Positions 35,931 to 49,400 of a stretch of 64,000 nt of DNA are shown piece by piece (position 1 is the first letter of the stretch; every line of letters begins with the position of its first letter). The translations under genes and the position numbers were made by a program. Location: the NCBI RefSeq assembly GCF_964340395.1, contig NC_135571.1, positions 2,508,111 to 2,572,110 on the forward strand, read 5' to 3'. The notes beneath the pieces are model-generated. The model did not search any database and had not been told where the DNA came from. It saw nothing but the letters and a program-made list of their open reading frames with translations. This DNA comes from Glandiceps talaboti. Taxonomy: Eukaryota; Hemichordata; Enteropneusta; Spengelidae.

Positions 35931-36555
35931 TGCAGCTTGTGTATGGTATGAACTAGTATTCATGTATGATTGTACCGATCGAGGAACTGTTGATAGAGTT
36001 GTAACATTAGTTGTTGGTCTGTTTGGTGTTGTGTTACTCAAAGTATCTGACATTTAAACATGTTGTTGGAGAAGCGACGGCTGTACTTGTTGTTGACGTT
36101 GTTGCAACTGCTATTCTTGTAGTTGCTGTTGTTGTTGCTGGAGCTGGAGCATATGCTCATCTCCATCTACTATTTCAGCAGGTCTAAACAGATCCTGAAG
36201 GCCATCATCGATAGCTGCCATTGCTGAACGTGAGATGTGACAACATTCTGTCGTGTGCATTTGGGGATTTTACTTGAATGTTTCATTAGTTTGGTGCACA
36301 TATATTATTTTGAAATTGACACAAAGTAGAGCCACTGACCTTTATTAAAAAGCAAAGTAGTGTAGTTTTACCAACGTTTATTTACTGTATAAAGGCGGTC
36401 AAAACATTTTCAATATGGCGCCACTTGTGTCGTCTGCAAGCCTGACTTACACGGGGACTTTGCACAGCATATAGGTGGATCATTGTGGTACTATTGTACG
36501 CTGAAGCCAGGGAGGTGGGTGTACATGTAATGGAATGGAATACCAACAAAAATAA
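35931..36555. other. Segment between the two RT fragments; short Q-rich frame on minus strand
   Basis: At 36,221-36,111 (minus) a 36-codon frame begins MAAIDDGLQDLFRPAEIVDG and ends in a Gln/Leu run. Its start is well formed but no partner exon or homology was recognised. It could be a remnant of a mobile-element gene. CAATATGGCGCCACTTG near 36,412 is a YY1-like word about 520 bp before the methyltransferase start. Confidence 0.3.
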
Positions 36556-36695
36556 ATACATACAAATGCTCATATTATACCCACACCGTAAATGACTGGA
36601 ATAATCTCACAAATGGCATTGTCTGCTCTACATCTATTGAAGTATTCAAAGAACAAGTGTTAGCACACTTTTTCAGCATTACTAGTGATGTAGCC
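36556..36695 (+). mobile_element. Non-LTR reverse transcriptase tail fragment
   Basis: Translates to THTVNDWNNLTNGIVCSTSI then EVFKEQVLAHFFSI, matching the common R...DWN.LP..IV...S...FK..L tail of RTs. Same strand as the RT at 34.9-35.9 kb and at about the distance expected for its C-terminus, but the sequence between does not read as RT. Could be the same or a different insertion. Confidence 0.6.
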
Positions 36696-36933
36696 ACACA
36701 TACATATTCACAAACTTGGTGTGATACCTTTTAGTATTACTGAGTAAACGGAAACATGCACAGAAAAGAATACAACCAAGAAAATAAATGTATGTTATTC
36801 CTAAATTCAAATAGTGTATCGTATCCCTTTTTCAGGAAATACCGGGGGCTATATTGATAACTCAACATTAACAACTGTTCTCTTTTTATTTGACTTTTCA
36901 TATACAAATGTAGCATACACAAACGTTCCAGGA

Positions 36934-39900
36934 ATGGCATCAGTCGTGGTTGACATGGGTGGTTTATTTAAATCCACACAAAGGTCTCAAGAGTTTTCTC
37001 AGTATTTCCCTTCCTATCCAGATGAATTGATGGAGAAGATCTTAGCCTTTTGCAGAATAAACAACAAAAGAGGTAATGTAATTCATAATGACATGTTAAG
37101 AATTGTCGACAAGTTTCTCTGATCGTAAAAACCAAGTCATAACTTTATTCATTTCAACATATCTTTCTAAATATTTACAGCATTCACATAGCTCCAAACT
37201 CAAGAGCACTGCTAGACAACAACAACGTGTGCTTTGTTAAACGAACGTTTTTTTATTTTCATTTTGATAAAAATAGGCTAAAGGCCTGACCAATTTCAAG
37301 TGGAAGTGAGTTCCAAACGTTTTGAAAAAAATGCAGGAATGAGTGGTATCCATACATTTGTTTGTTTATAATGTGTTGGTGGGGGTAGCGTCTTGTCTGT
37401 ACAATGGCGAATGTAATTATAAATGAGTGTATATATTGTTGTATGTGTTGATTTATTTTCAAATTAATAAGTGTAATTCAACGTCTGTCTTTTAAATCAT
37501 TTATTGTGTTAATCATTAGGACGCATGGCTTTAGATGTTGCATGTGGAACCGGAATCAGTACAAGAATACTGAGTAATCACTTTGATGAGGTTATTGGTT
37601 GTGATATCAGTGAATCTCAAATCAACGAGGCAAAGAAAGTTGAGACAGCAACGAATGTTGTTTACAGGTATGATGTTTTTAAATCATGATTTTTTTTCTG
37701 TCAATCAAGACTGACAAAAATGTCGGTTCATTTGATAAATCATTGGTCTGTCATTCTGTACAGACATACATGTATATAGCTAGAAATCCCCATACTTGAG
37801 GCAGGACTGACCTTTCACAGGCAGGAAACAGGCTTGCTGTAACCCTGATGGAACAGGCCCACCACAGGCCTGATGGAACAGGCCTGCCACAAGCACATTG
37901 GACCAGGCCTGCCATAGCCCTGATAGAACGGGCCTCCTACAACCCTGACTGAATAGGTTTACCACAGGTATAATGGAACAGGTCTGCCACAAGCCTGATG
38001 GAACAGGCCTGCCACAAGCACATTGGACCAGGCCTGCCACAGCCCTGACTGAATAGGTTTACCACAGGTATAATAGAACAGGTCTGCCACAGCTGCATTG
38101 TAAACCTAATAAATGTTAGTGGTGTATATCTTACAACCAAGATCACTGAAACACATATATAAATAGAAACAAAACTGTCACAGTACAGTTTCTATCTCAA
38201 CTCTAAATTCCAAATTCATCCAAGAAACACTGAAAGTATCCACATATTGAAGCAGTTGGTGTCGTTATGTAGAAACCTTGTATTATAATTATAAACATAG
38301 CTACAATGTTGAAAATATTTCGTTGTTTGCTTAGCTTTTATGACCACATAAATATCTGGTCACCATCATAGTTATTGTTTGGTTCAGCTTATAAAAAAGA
38401 AAGGCTTCAATCTGTTTCCAGAAAGGCTTTACCTTTTGCATTCAGTAAGCATGTGGGAAAGGGCGTTTTCAATAACACAAATACCGCATTTACTGTGTAA
38501 TACTTCATCTACAAAAAATGATACCATGCGGTAAATAGCGTGTTTGAATCAAAACATAAAGTTTTGATAATTTTCTTTCCTTGGTGGCTATAGTGGTTAT
38601 ATCTAATCACAGTACTGACCAATGATAGGAAGCCTCTAGCTGCTGCCATTTTACAAAGATCCATGGTGATATAAAGGTTTTCAGGACAAGGCAATTAATA
38701 CATCTTAGCGGAGATAATTTGAATTCATGAAACTTCCTCCGTTGTGTCATCCATAAGAAAAATGTAGATAAGTGGAAATAATTCATCGAAATTTAAGATT
38801 TTATTCATTTTAATGATACTAAGCAGACTGCACATTAGTACTCTACCAATCTTATAGTTTTACCTTTGGGCAACTCGTTCCTATTCTCCTATGTATATAT
38901 CTGGTTGGGACAACGTACTGACATTTGATACTGATCGCTGCAATGACGTCTTTCATCACCCCGTATAGCAGATGAAAAAGAAAAACCATGGCGTAAAACC
39001 ACGATAACAAAACAGAAAGTAAATTGACCTGAAATAAACCTTATGTCTCGTGCGTGTTTAGTTTCCTGGATGCCTCACAATGTCAGTATACAGCCTCTGT
39101 AGTATTTCATGATATGACAGGCATACAGAATATATACATACAGAATTGCTCATGTTCCTAAATCATAATTTAACGTTTTGAAATAAAGACAGTAGTGCTG
39201 ATCGGCTCATAAATAAACGACTCGCTATTCATAATAAAAACTCGTTCAGAAGACAAGCCCAGACAGGAGTTACAGTGCTTTGCATACCGAATTGCACAAA
39301 GGTCTTGAAATAGCAGAATGCATATAATAAAGGCTACCCCTGTCTGGGATCTTTCTTTATGCAGTTACTAAACATTATGGATACCGTAGTACATAAATCA
39401 AATCCAACAGAATACATGGTAAGGTACAGATAATTTTAGAACACCCCCTTTTCAATTGTCTTTATTATGTGTCCTTTTGAATGACGTTAGACCAATGCCA
39501 TAATACGAGTGACAGTGTTCATATAATTTACATTGTCGTTCAAAGTAGAGTAGAATACACATGAAGTAAGGCTTGGATGGTGAACCCCTATCTTTTTTAC
39601 AGACGATCCAAGGGAAAAAAACGACAACATTGTAGACCGTGTAGTGGCTGAATTTAGAGCTACGTAGAACTTTATAACTCTAACCCCATACATTGATGAC
39701 ATACGTGTAACATAAGTCCATAGCTAACTATGGACTTCCATTTCAGATCCAATAGTAAATATACCGCTCAAGTACTCGGTGTATGCATATGTCACCTGTA
39801 GAAGTGGATTTTCTAGTTTGCATTTTTATCATGTGGACCTTTAAGATCATATGTGTAGAATTGTCAGTAATATCCTTTCATGCCTGCACATATGGAAACA

Positions 39901-42755
39901 GGTGTGCATGCATTTTAACTCTCATAGACCTAAAGACAGCCAGGGTTCAGACATGCGTTGTCCAACCAGGGCAAAATTTCAGTACACGCATTTGAAGAAC
40001 ACTGATCTTTATCCAGATCGGGGTGGGTGGGGGGTAAGGGGTGGGGTATTCCCGACTGTGGAACTTAACACTACCCATGGATCTGTATGGCATCTGGTCC
40101 TATGACATATCATTTATAACAGAACTTTCCCCCCTTTTTTTCCTTTTAAATTCCTGTCATGTAGGGTTGCTCCTGCTGAAGACCTACCGGTTGACAGTAG
40201 CAGTGTTGATCTTATAACTATAGCATCGTCCATACATCTGTTGCCTGATCGTCAGACATTTTTCTCTGAGGTTGACAGAGTGTTGAAACCTGGTGGATGC
40301 CTTGCAATGTACCAATCCCGACCCACTGTGTTGAGTTGCAGCGACAGGTCTGAAGACATGGCAAGTCTTTTACATGTGAGGAAACATCACAGCTATGGCA
40401 TCTTTAGTGTATCTTGCTATCAATGGTTGACTTGTATTGATTATGACCCTTATAGCATTTAATTATCTGTATAACTCCTAACTACATTTTAATATAAGAT
40501 TTTTCAAATTCATGTATACCGCCATACTGCCCACTTTTAACTGCCCTCTAGTGGCCATTCTGAAAATCCACGACGTCATACCATCCTATCCCCGATCCTA
40601 TTCACACTATACAGTGACGTACCATTTAATACTCTATTTTAAATCTGTACTTTGCAGTATTACCTATTTCGAGAGCTTGCACAGTATCAGCAGCCTCACT
40701 TTCAGTTGGTAGAAAATGATTATCGAGACATTGAGTTACCTTACAGTGATGAAGAAAGGTAAGGAAATATAACTATTGTAATGAAACTCTAGTTAATTAG
40801 AACTAGAATCAACATACCATATATGTTACATAGCCACAGCCTGTTGCCAGTTATTATTCACTGGCTCTGTTAAAGAAACTATGACCATTCAAAACTTTCA
40901 GATATCTAAATTGCAAGTATACTGCAAGTAGAAACAGCCACACAGGCTCCAATGTTTTGATGTCTTCATTTGATATCTGCATGGTAGTGCGTCAGTCGAC
41001 CGTTTAATGACTTATTCACAAATAAAGTTACCGCACAAAGCGTGTTTTTAATATTTTTCTATCAACTTTATTTCACAAGGAGCATAAGACAATATACGAA
41101 CATAATTACAAACTAATCTGCTCAGGACATAGAGATAGTCCACTTTGAGCTAATCTTGCCATTGTTTTAGCAATCTAAGAAAAATGTATAAATGACATGG
41201 CGGACAAAGACTAATGAGGAGAAAAACAAAGATACATGTGCACATGTCTACATAAACTTTGTAGAATGAAAAACACAATATAACTTTTGCATTTATAATA
41301 TCTCTGGAATAAACGACATCGAACTGGTTATTCCAGTTTATCAAGGTTTTAAATAAATTTCTTTTGTCATTTTTTGAGAATGAAATTAAATGATTAGTTG
41401 TTTGAATGTTATAATTTTATAGGAATTATAGATTGTCGATTGTGTACAACACAACAGTTCCTGACTTTATCCGATCTTGGGAAATTTTGTCTGTATACAG
41501 AAGCTATATGGAAAACAATCCTGCTAAGTGCAATACACGTATATCTGAGGAAATACAGGAGAAGTAAGTGCAATCACAATATTTAATTTGTCTAGTTATT
41601 CTTTAAGAGGTCATGACAAATCGTTCATTTTTATTTCAAATCGTGAACCAACTTTATACTTAAGTATGTGTTAATAAAGAAATGTTACGAAAAAGCATGA
41701 GCCAACTACGTGTTTGTAACTTAACAGATTACAAGAATCTTTGCTAAAATGTTTAAAATGTTTTTTCCGAATAAATGATAAATTACGTAATTAGAGTTAC
41801 ATCTTATCAGCCTTAAGTTCAGTATTTTGCAGGTGAAGATAAGGTATGCATAATTAATTCGGACACTACAAGTGTTTATTCATGTTGTACTATCTGGTAA
41901 TGAACGTGTTTTTTAAGAAAGCTACTTGGTACAATAACTTACTCGTAATACTCGTGACATAGTACACCTTAAAAGTATTGCATTACTTAGTTGGTGGTAA
42001 AGTTATTTTTGTATAGCTGTACACACCATAAATCGATTATAAATGGTTGGTTCAGCCCTCAACAGCAATCGCAACCTGTTTCCATACTGCTTTTGGATAA
42101 ATATCGACCACCGGTTAACATGTACAATGTCTAATTATTGGTAATTAAACAAATTTCATTGAATATATATTATGGTTGTCTGATCGACAAACGATACTCC
42201 AGTTACACTGGTGTCCAGTACAGGTTTATCATGTGACATATTCAAAACCAAGCTTTCACTCTAGATGTTTGCCACTACTCTACCTACAGATAATACTGAC
42301 CACTAATTATCAGTAACAGTGTTTTTTTTAAACAAATGATTGACAGAATTTTAGTGAATACATCTTTGGATATTTCATGAATAAAATATCCTAGTTGCAG
42401 CTAGTGCAGGTTTAAATATTCAAAGCAAATAATGCTCTAAAAGGCATGAACACAGCTTTTAGCCCTTTAGGTAGCAACAAGAAATCAAATCCTTAGTCTA
42501 ATAACAGTGATTTCTTTCCACACCATGTCTAACAGACCAATAAAAATAGCCAAAATTAAGTTTCTTCATTTTTTTAAAAATATGTAGATTTTTCTATTTC
42601 CAAAGTGTCTCTAATATTTTACTGTCTTTTATATTTACAGGATGATGTCTGTGTTAGGTGTTGACACAACACCTGAGGAGACTTCTATAACGACAAACTT
42701 TCCAATGGTACTTGCTATGTGTCGTAAACCAATGACAGACGTTCATTTAGATTGA
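36934..42755 (+). CDS. Class I SAM-dependent methyltransferase (Methyltransf_11 type), copy 1
   Basis: Six exons with GT-AG introns: 36,934-37,072; 37,520-37,667; 40,165-40,375; 40,658-40,758; 41,423-41,563; 42,641-42,755. They encode 284 residues. SAM-binding motif I ALDVACGTGISTR is at 50-62. DEVIGCDIS with the acidic ribose-binding residue follows, then AEDLPVDSSSVDLIT (100-114) and EVDRVLKPGGCLAMY (131-145). The family resembles uncharacterised cytosolic methyltransferases related to Dictyostelium DDB_G0268948, often in multiple copies in marine invertebrates. Substrate unknown. No signal peptide or membrane segment. Start chosen at MASVVV because the paralog starts the same way in the same context. 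Upstream sequence is similar but out of frame there, so it is UTR or intron. Intron 2 (about 2.5 kb) holds a GGCCTG-rich repeat. Confidence 0.93.
37259..37462 (-). mobile_element. Possible RT tail remnant in methyltransferase intron 1
   Basis: A minus-strand frame contains GYHSFLHFFQNVWNSLPLEI, close to the WNSLP.E tail signature of non-LTR reverse transcriptases. The corresponding intron of the paralog (52,464-52,812) is shorter and lacks it, fitting an insertion. Too short for certainty. Confidence 0.45.
37790..38100. repeat. Short tandem repeat, AGGCCTGCCACA units, in methyltransferase intron 2
   Basis: About a dozen diverged units of roughly 20-30 bp (GGAACAGGCCTGCCACAAGC and variants). 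A shorter, inverted and more decayed version lies in the matching intron of copy 2 at about 52,030-52,170, so the repeat predates the duplication. Confidence 0.85.
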
Positions 42756-42775
42756 GATAATATTTTCGTATTGAA

Positions 42776-43335
42776 ATGTACACAACTCTTGTTTGATTAA
42801 ACACGAGAGTTATTATAGTTATTTGTATGGTAATACTCAATAACAAACATTGAAATGTACACAACTATTTCTGGTTTTAATACAATAGTTATTATAGTTA
42901 TTTGTATGGTAATACTCAATAACAAACATTGAAATGTACACAACTATTTCTGGTTTTAATACAATAGCTATTATAGTTATTTGTATGGTAATACTCAATA
43001 ACAAACATTGAAATATACACAACTCTTCCTGGTTTTATTATGATAGTTATTATAGTTACTTGACTTGTAATACAAATTAAATGATTTTACAAACCTTGAA
43101 ATGTACACAACTATTTCTGGTTTTAATACAATAGCTATTATAGTTATTTGATTGGTAATACCCAGTAACAAACATTGAAATGTACACAACTCTTCTTGGT
43201 TTAATACGATAGTTATTATAGACATTTCATTGGTAATACTCAGTAACAAACATTGAAATGTACACAACTCTTCTTGGTTTAATACGATAGTTGTTATACA
43301 CATTTCATTGGTAATATTCAATAACAAATACTAAT
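42776..43335. repeat. Tandem repeat of about 75-80 bp, 6-7 copies, 3' of methyltransferase copy 1
   Basis: The unit contains AACATTGAAATGTACACAAC, TTCTGGTTTTAATACAATAG and TTATTATAGTTATTTG. The first unit overlaps the probable 3' UTR. Reverse-complement units lie at 46,080-46,440 next to copy 2, marking the two arms of the inverted duplication. The Cys/Ile-rich minus-strand frames here are repeat translations. Confidence 0.9.
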
Positions 43336-43439
43336 TACTAATTGTGTTCATTTGTGTGTTTACGAAAATGTAATCAGTTGTTACTATTACCATATGGAAA
43401 GTATGTATCGAATTTCATTTGAATTGATACTGTACATAT

Positions 43440-43512
43440 TTTAGATATCGTGTCCAGAGACAGAGAGACAGACACACACACACGCACACACACACACATA
43501 CATACATTACAT

Positions 43513-43543
<31 letters not shown>

Positions 43544-43547
43544 GATG

Positions 43548-43626
<79 letters not shown>

Positions 43627-44790
43627 GGACGGACGGACGAACGGACAGATGGCTGGACGAACATACAACATCACTACATTACCTTCCCTTGCAGGAGGTA
43701 AAAATGCATGACTTGTCTCAACCATGTATGTGTTGATAAAAAGGGACGGTCGAGTAAAGCTAAACTCAATATAACATTCTATTCTCAAATGACATGGCAG
43801 CCATCTTTCTTGTCCCATGGAGTCCTATCTGAGCCTGGATCGGCCAGAAGATGGGCTATTCTACACCGGGAGATCGAGTACATACACTGCTGCAGTTGCA
43901 AGTAGAATGGACACATTTATTTCTTGGACTGATTAAAATCACTACTGTTTCACAGTCTGTTTACTTACTCGATGGGCAACTTATGTTAAGCTTAAGCTTC
44001 TGGGTCCCAAGTAAGAAACGAGAGCCTCGGAAATCCATGTATACGCTCCATACTTTGTAATTTAGCACAAAAACAATGTAATAAAGGGAAAAAAATTGTG
44101 ACCAACAAGTTGACCCACAAGATGACCCGCAAGCTAAAAGTTCTGTTTATCAGCAAAATATGCTGTAGGTCTCATGTAAGTAAACATAACCTCGTAAATT
44201 TGGACACGTGTTTCGAACACAAAGACAGTGTACACTATAATCATATCCCCGTACTTTGAACAAGTGAACCCAAAGTTGACCCGAAATATAACGCTACTGG
44301 AGATTATGACAATGTGTCAACATTTTCAGACATGATTTGACACATTCTTTGTCGCAACACATTTCAGTTCTAACTCTCAAGTGTCGATAATGTATTAATC
44401 TGCCAGTTTTTAACTTATTTTATCAAGACTAACGTGTATTGAATATAGATAACCCATAGTGATTTAAACATCCATATTAATTTGCTAGATGGGTCACAGG
44501 GTCATCCCGCCATATCTCTGAATCACATGATGGTATATGTTATGATGAAACACCATTTGCTTGCACACAGGGTATGAGCGCATAGAGTTGTTGCGTGTCT
44601 AAGAGGTAAGACTAATTGTATCCAAAATATTATATTCTCTTCGATACTGTGTAATTCAACTATGCATACATTGTATAGCTCTAATTTGTGAAATGGTAAT
44701 TGCTTCTGTCAGACTTCATGGTATATCTTACAACCAAACAGTTCCTATGGAATGTATGACCTAGGCTCTCATGATCCTGGGAATTCTCTA
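43440..44790. mobile_element. Repeat element related to the 53.9-55.3 kb foldback
   Basis: The left part has CAGAGAGACAGACACACAC, (CATA)n, then (GACA)n at 43,549-43,628 and the boundary CCTTGCAGGAGGTAAAAATG. The right part, 44,320-44,780, shares TTTTCAGACATGAT, TTAACTTATTTTAT, ACACCATTTGCTTGCACACA followed by GGGT, and AAGAGGTAAGACTAA with the right arm at 54,840-55,070. The middle has diverged. No coding capacity. Confidence 0.6.
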
Positions 44791-44953
44791 ATAGTAAGAT
44801 AGGCAGCATTGGAAAGGGACCATGGTACAATTATAATGTTATTAAAGTCTCACCAAAGTACGTCAGAAATATTTGCCATATTAGTAAGAAAGTGGGCCAC
44901 TTTGCTTTGGCGTGCGTGCTAACAGAGACTCTACAGGGGAGAAGACGAAAGGT

Positions 44954-45468
<515 letters not shown>

Positions 45469-46079
45469 CAGCCACGCCATATTTATAACCATATATATCA
45501 TTGTAAGAGTATACTAACTAATGGCAATGAAGTTCACAAGTAACAGCCCCCTGTAGTGGACAACAATAACAGTTAATTGGACAACAATTGTGTTTCTATT
45601 ATCTTATTCCTTTGCACGTCAGTGAATGTGGAATACTGTGTTTTATAGGTTATAGATTTATCGTTCCACACATTCGCTTTGAAATCTATAGAATGTAAAA
45701 TAACCAAACATGTAACTATCAAGTTACATTTTCCAGTAGAGTGATTGAAAAGAAACAATCATGTTTTCATCCCTAAATGCATACATTTTGGTCAATGTTA
45801 AACAAAAAACATGACAATAAAATGTACATAAATATTACCAAATCTGAATATGTGCAATTTGGTGTAGCTATTATATTAATTACTGAGAACCATTCATTTT
45901 AAATTAAGTTATTGTTATCGCAGCTCCCACAAACCTGTATCTCGAGGCAAACGGAATTAAGATTGTTTATATGACAATGTAAACATAATTGTGAACTGTA
46001 TAGAGAATATCATATAACATAAGCATTTGCACAAACCTGTGAAAGAGAACTAATAATAATGCTTCATAACTGTATGATC

Positions 46080-46440
46080 CACCAAATTACGATCATTAGA
46101 CGTTTTAATAACAATTAGTACCAATCAAACAACTTTAATAACTATCATATTAAAACCAGGAAGATTTGTGTACATTTCAATGTTTATAATCGATTATTAC
46201 CAATCAAACAATTATAATAACTATCGAATTAAAACCAGGAAGAGGTGTGTACATTTCAATGTTTTTAATTGATTATTACCAATCAAACAATTATAATAAC
46301 TATCGTATTGAAATCAGGAAAACTAAATTTAATTGTACACTGCAATATTTTGTAACTTAGTACTACCATTCAAATAAACATAATAACCCCGTTTTAATTA
46401 AATCCAACAAGAATTGTGTACATTTCCAATACGAAGATGT
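46080..46440. repeat. Inverted counterpart of the 42.8-43.3 kb tandem repeat, about 4 copies
   Basis: Units read ATTAAAACCAGGAAGA, GTGTACATTTCAATGTTT, ATTACCAATCAAACAA. It lies directly 3' of methyltransferase copy 2. Confidence 0.88.
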
Positions 46441-46444
46441 TATC

Positions 46445-49400
46445 TTAATCTAAGTGAAGGTCTGTCATTGGTTTACGACACATTGCAATGACCACTGGAA
46501 AGTTTGTCGTTAGGGAAGTCTCTTCAGGTGTTGTGTCAACATCTAACACAGACATCATCCTATAAACACAGAAGACAACAAAATAATTTGGAATTAGAAA
46601 AAAATCGATATATTTAAAATGGAAAGTATTTTTCGCCGATTTTCTTGGTCTTTTAAACATGCTGTAAAAACCCTCCTCGACTGCAGATTTGATTTACATT
46701 TACAACTTTTGGTCAAGATTTGTTTTAGCTGCAAGTAGGATATTTTGTTCATCAAATTACCAAAGACGTATTCACTAAAATGTGATCGATTATTTACAAA
46801 AAATACATTAAATCTTTAATTACTGTTCAATATTTTCTGTAGGTAGCGCAGTGATAAGATTAAATATTAAGTGAAATCTTGGTATTCAATATGTCACTAT
46901 ATAAAACTGTACTGGTGTAAATAGACTTAGTCTATTATTAGTCTATCAGATAACAACAATATATTCACTTATTACCAATAATAATTGTACATGTTAACCA
47001 CTTGCCGATATTATCCATAAACAGTTTCGGAAAAACTGAAATCATAATCGCCGTTGAGGGCTGAACCAAACATCATATTGATTAGATTTATCGTGTATAC
47101 AGCTGAAAAAATACTTTTACCCACATGTGACGCAATACTGTTCTGTGTGTGCAATACTACGAGTAAGTCATTGTACCTAACAAAGTTCCAGTATCAGCTA
47201 ATGCAGGTTTAAAGGGCAATTAAAGTATTCTACTAAATGAAGCATATTTTATCATTACTTGTAATCGTCTCAACTCAAAGCTGGTAATATTTATAGATTA
47301 CATTATTTATCATACTTTTGATTTTTGTTTGATATTTTAAATCGGATTCTTGCAATTTTTAAAAACACGTACCTGGTCCATTATTTTTAAGTTGTTAAAT
47401 CCTATCTAAGTATGAAGTTGGTTTATAATGTAAATTATTTGGAATCTGTATGGCCACATGAAGAACAAGTATAGGTAAATAAATGAACACCGTGACGTCA
47501 CTTACTTCTCCTGTATTTCCTCAGATATACGTGTATCTGGATTGTTATCCACGTAGCTTTTGTATCCAGAAGAAGTTTTCCAAAGTCGGATGAAGTCAGA
47601 AACTGTTGTATTATAGACTATCGACAAAGTGTAGTCCCTATGAACATAATTAGAATGACCAAGAAAACAAATAACATACGTACAATTTAAAGAGATGAGT
47701 ATAACATTTATGTAAGATTTTGGTAAACTAGAATAACCAGTCCGGCGTCCTCATCCCCGAGAAATTATAAATACCTGAATTCAAATATTAATATGTCTTT
47801 CATTGTCTAGAATTCAACAAAGTTCATATATACAGGTACACATATACCCACAGGATAAGCCTTCCATATACACCAAATAAGACCAAGACAATAACAAGAA
47901 TCATTTGTTTCTTGTCAGGAGAGTTTGTCTAAAATTGAGCGACAACGCGATTTTTTAAAACTCTTAACAGACCTGTCACCCTTATTATGGCAGCTACTGT
48001 TCTTTGTATTTAGTACTTTATAGCAAGTGTGTATGTGGGGTAGATGTCATATGCTTATTCATGATTGACTCTGTAGTTGTCTTCACTGTAGTAGAGAGGG
48101 TTATTTTTGTGTTCCTCCACGGATCTGCAGACTACATTGATTGGACAAAACACACACAAAAGAAGACCGACGCGGCGATATGTAAGCGGTGCGCATGCTG
48201 ACCAAAATTTTGATTTGGCCTAATTGGTGTAGTGTTCATAAATGCTATGCCCACTGAAAGAATAGCTCAAAGTAAAATATACCATTTCCATTTCGTGGCC
48301 AGATTGGTTCGTTATTATTTCCGTAACTCATTCGTATTGTGTCAGGTTCCAAGTTAATGAAAAACTTAAGAAAAATAATCAATTTTTCCATTCTGTTGGT
48401 AACTTTTTTTGTGATAATTCATCAAATGGTCGACTGGCGAATATACAGCCTATGGTTAGTTAGTGCACACTGGTTCTGTTAGATACAATCACGCAGAAAT
48501 CAAACATAAATTTACACTAAGTAAGATACCAAGATTCATTGAATATAGTTTCTTGTGATATTTTGTCTAAATGAAATGTACTAATGTGACACTATGCAGA
48601 CATCAACAGATTGGAGCCTGTGTACCTGCATCTAGGTGGAGTATGTTTAAATGGTTTATTACATTTGGACAAAATGTGACATGAAATTGCGATCTTGCTG
48701 TCTTAAAGTGTATGCATTTGCAATTTCCTATTGGTCTCTGTGTGGTTGTATCAAACAGAGCCAGTGATCCGTAACTTGCAATGTGCTGTAGGTATTTTAT
48801 ATATTAGGTATATTGATTCTAATTAACTTGATGCATAATGAGTTCTAGGGGTTCCCTTACCTTTCTTCATCATTGTAAGGTAGCACAATGTCACGATACT
48901 CATTTTGTGCCGTCAGAACACAAGGCAGCTGATACTCTACAAACTTTTCATATAGGTAATACTGTTGTGTATAGAATCAGAACAGGGTCATATATTGCAT
49001 GTCAATGTAAAGTCTGTATAAGATCGGGAATAGGATGGTATGACGTCACGAATTCTTAGAATAGCCACTAGAGGACAAGCCAAATAGGCAATATGTTAAT
49101 ATAGATGAACTTGAACAATCTGGTAATTAATTTTAGTTAAAGGGTACACAGATTCTCCTTTAATCAAGAAACCACCTCTAAGGAGGGTATACCACATTGT
49201 TAGGTTTTGACCAGTTATTGAGTCCAACGATGGTTAAAGGATGTATAAAGATCAATTAGACTGATCACAAGTTTTCATGTTGAGATAGACACAATAAAGA
49301 TAGCACACAAACATCCCTTACATAATGTGTGCTCTGTATTTGTTTTAATGATAACAAAAACAAATACAAATGTAACAAAATGCAGAGCAGACATTATTTA

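Noticed and set aside
43545-43736. Asp-Arg-Gln-Thr repeat frame
   Set aside because: Translation of (GACA)n.
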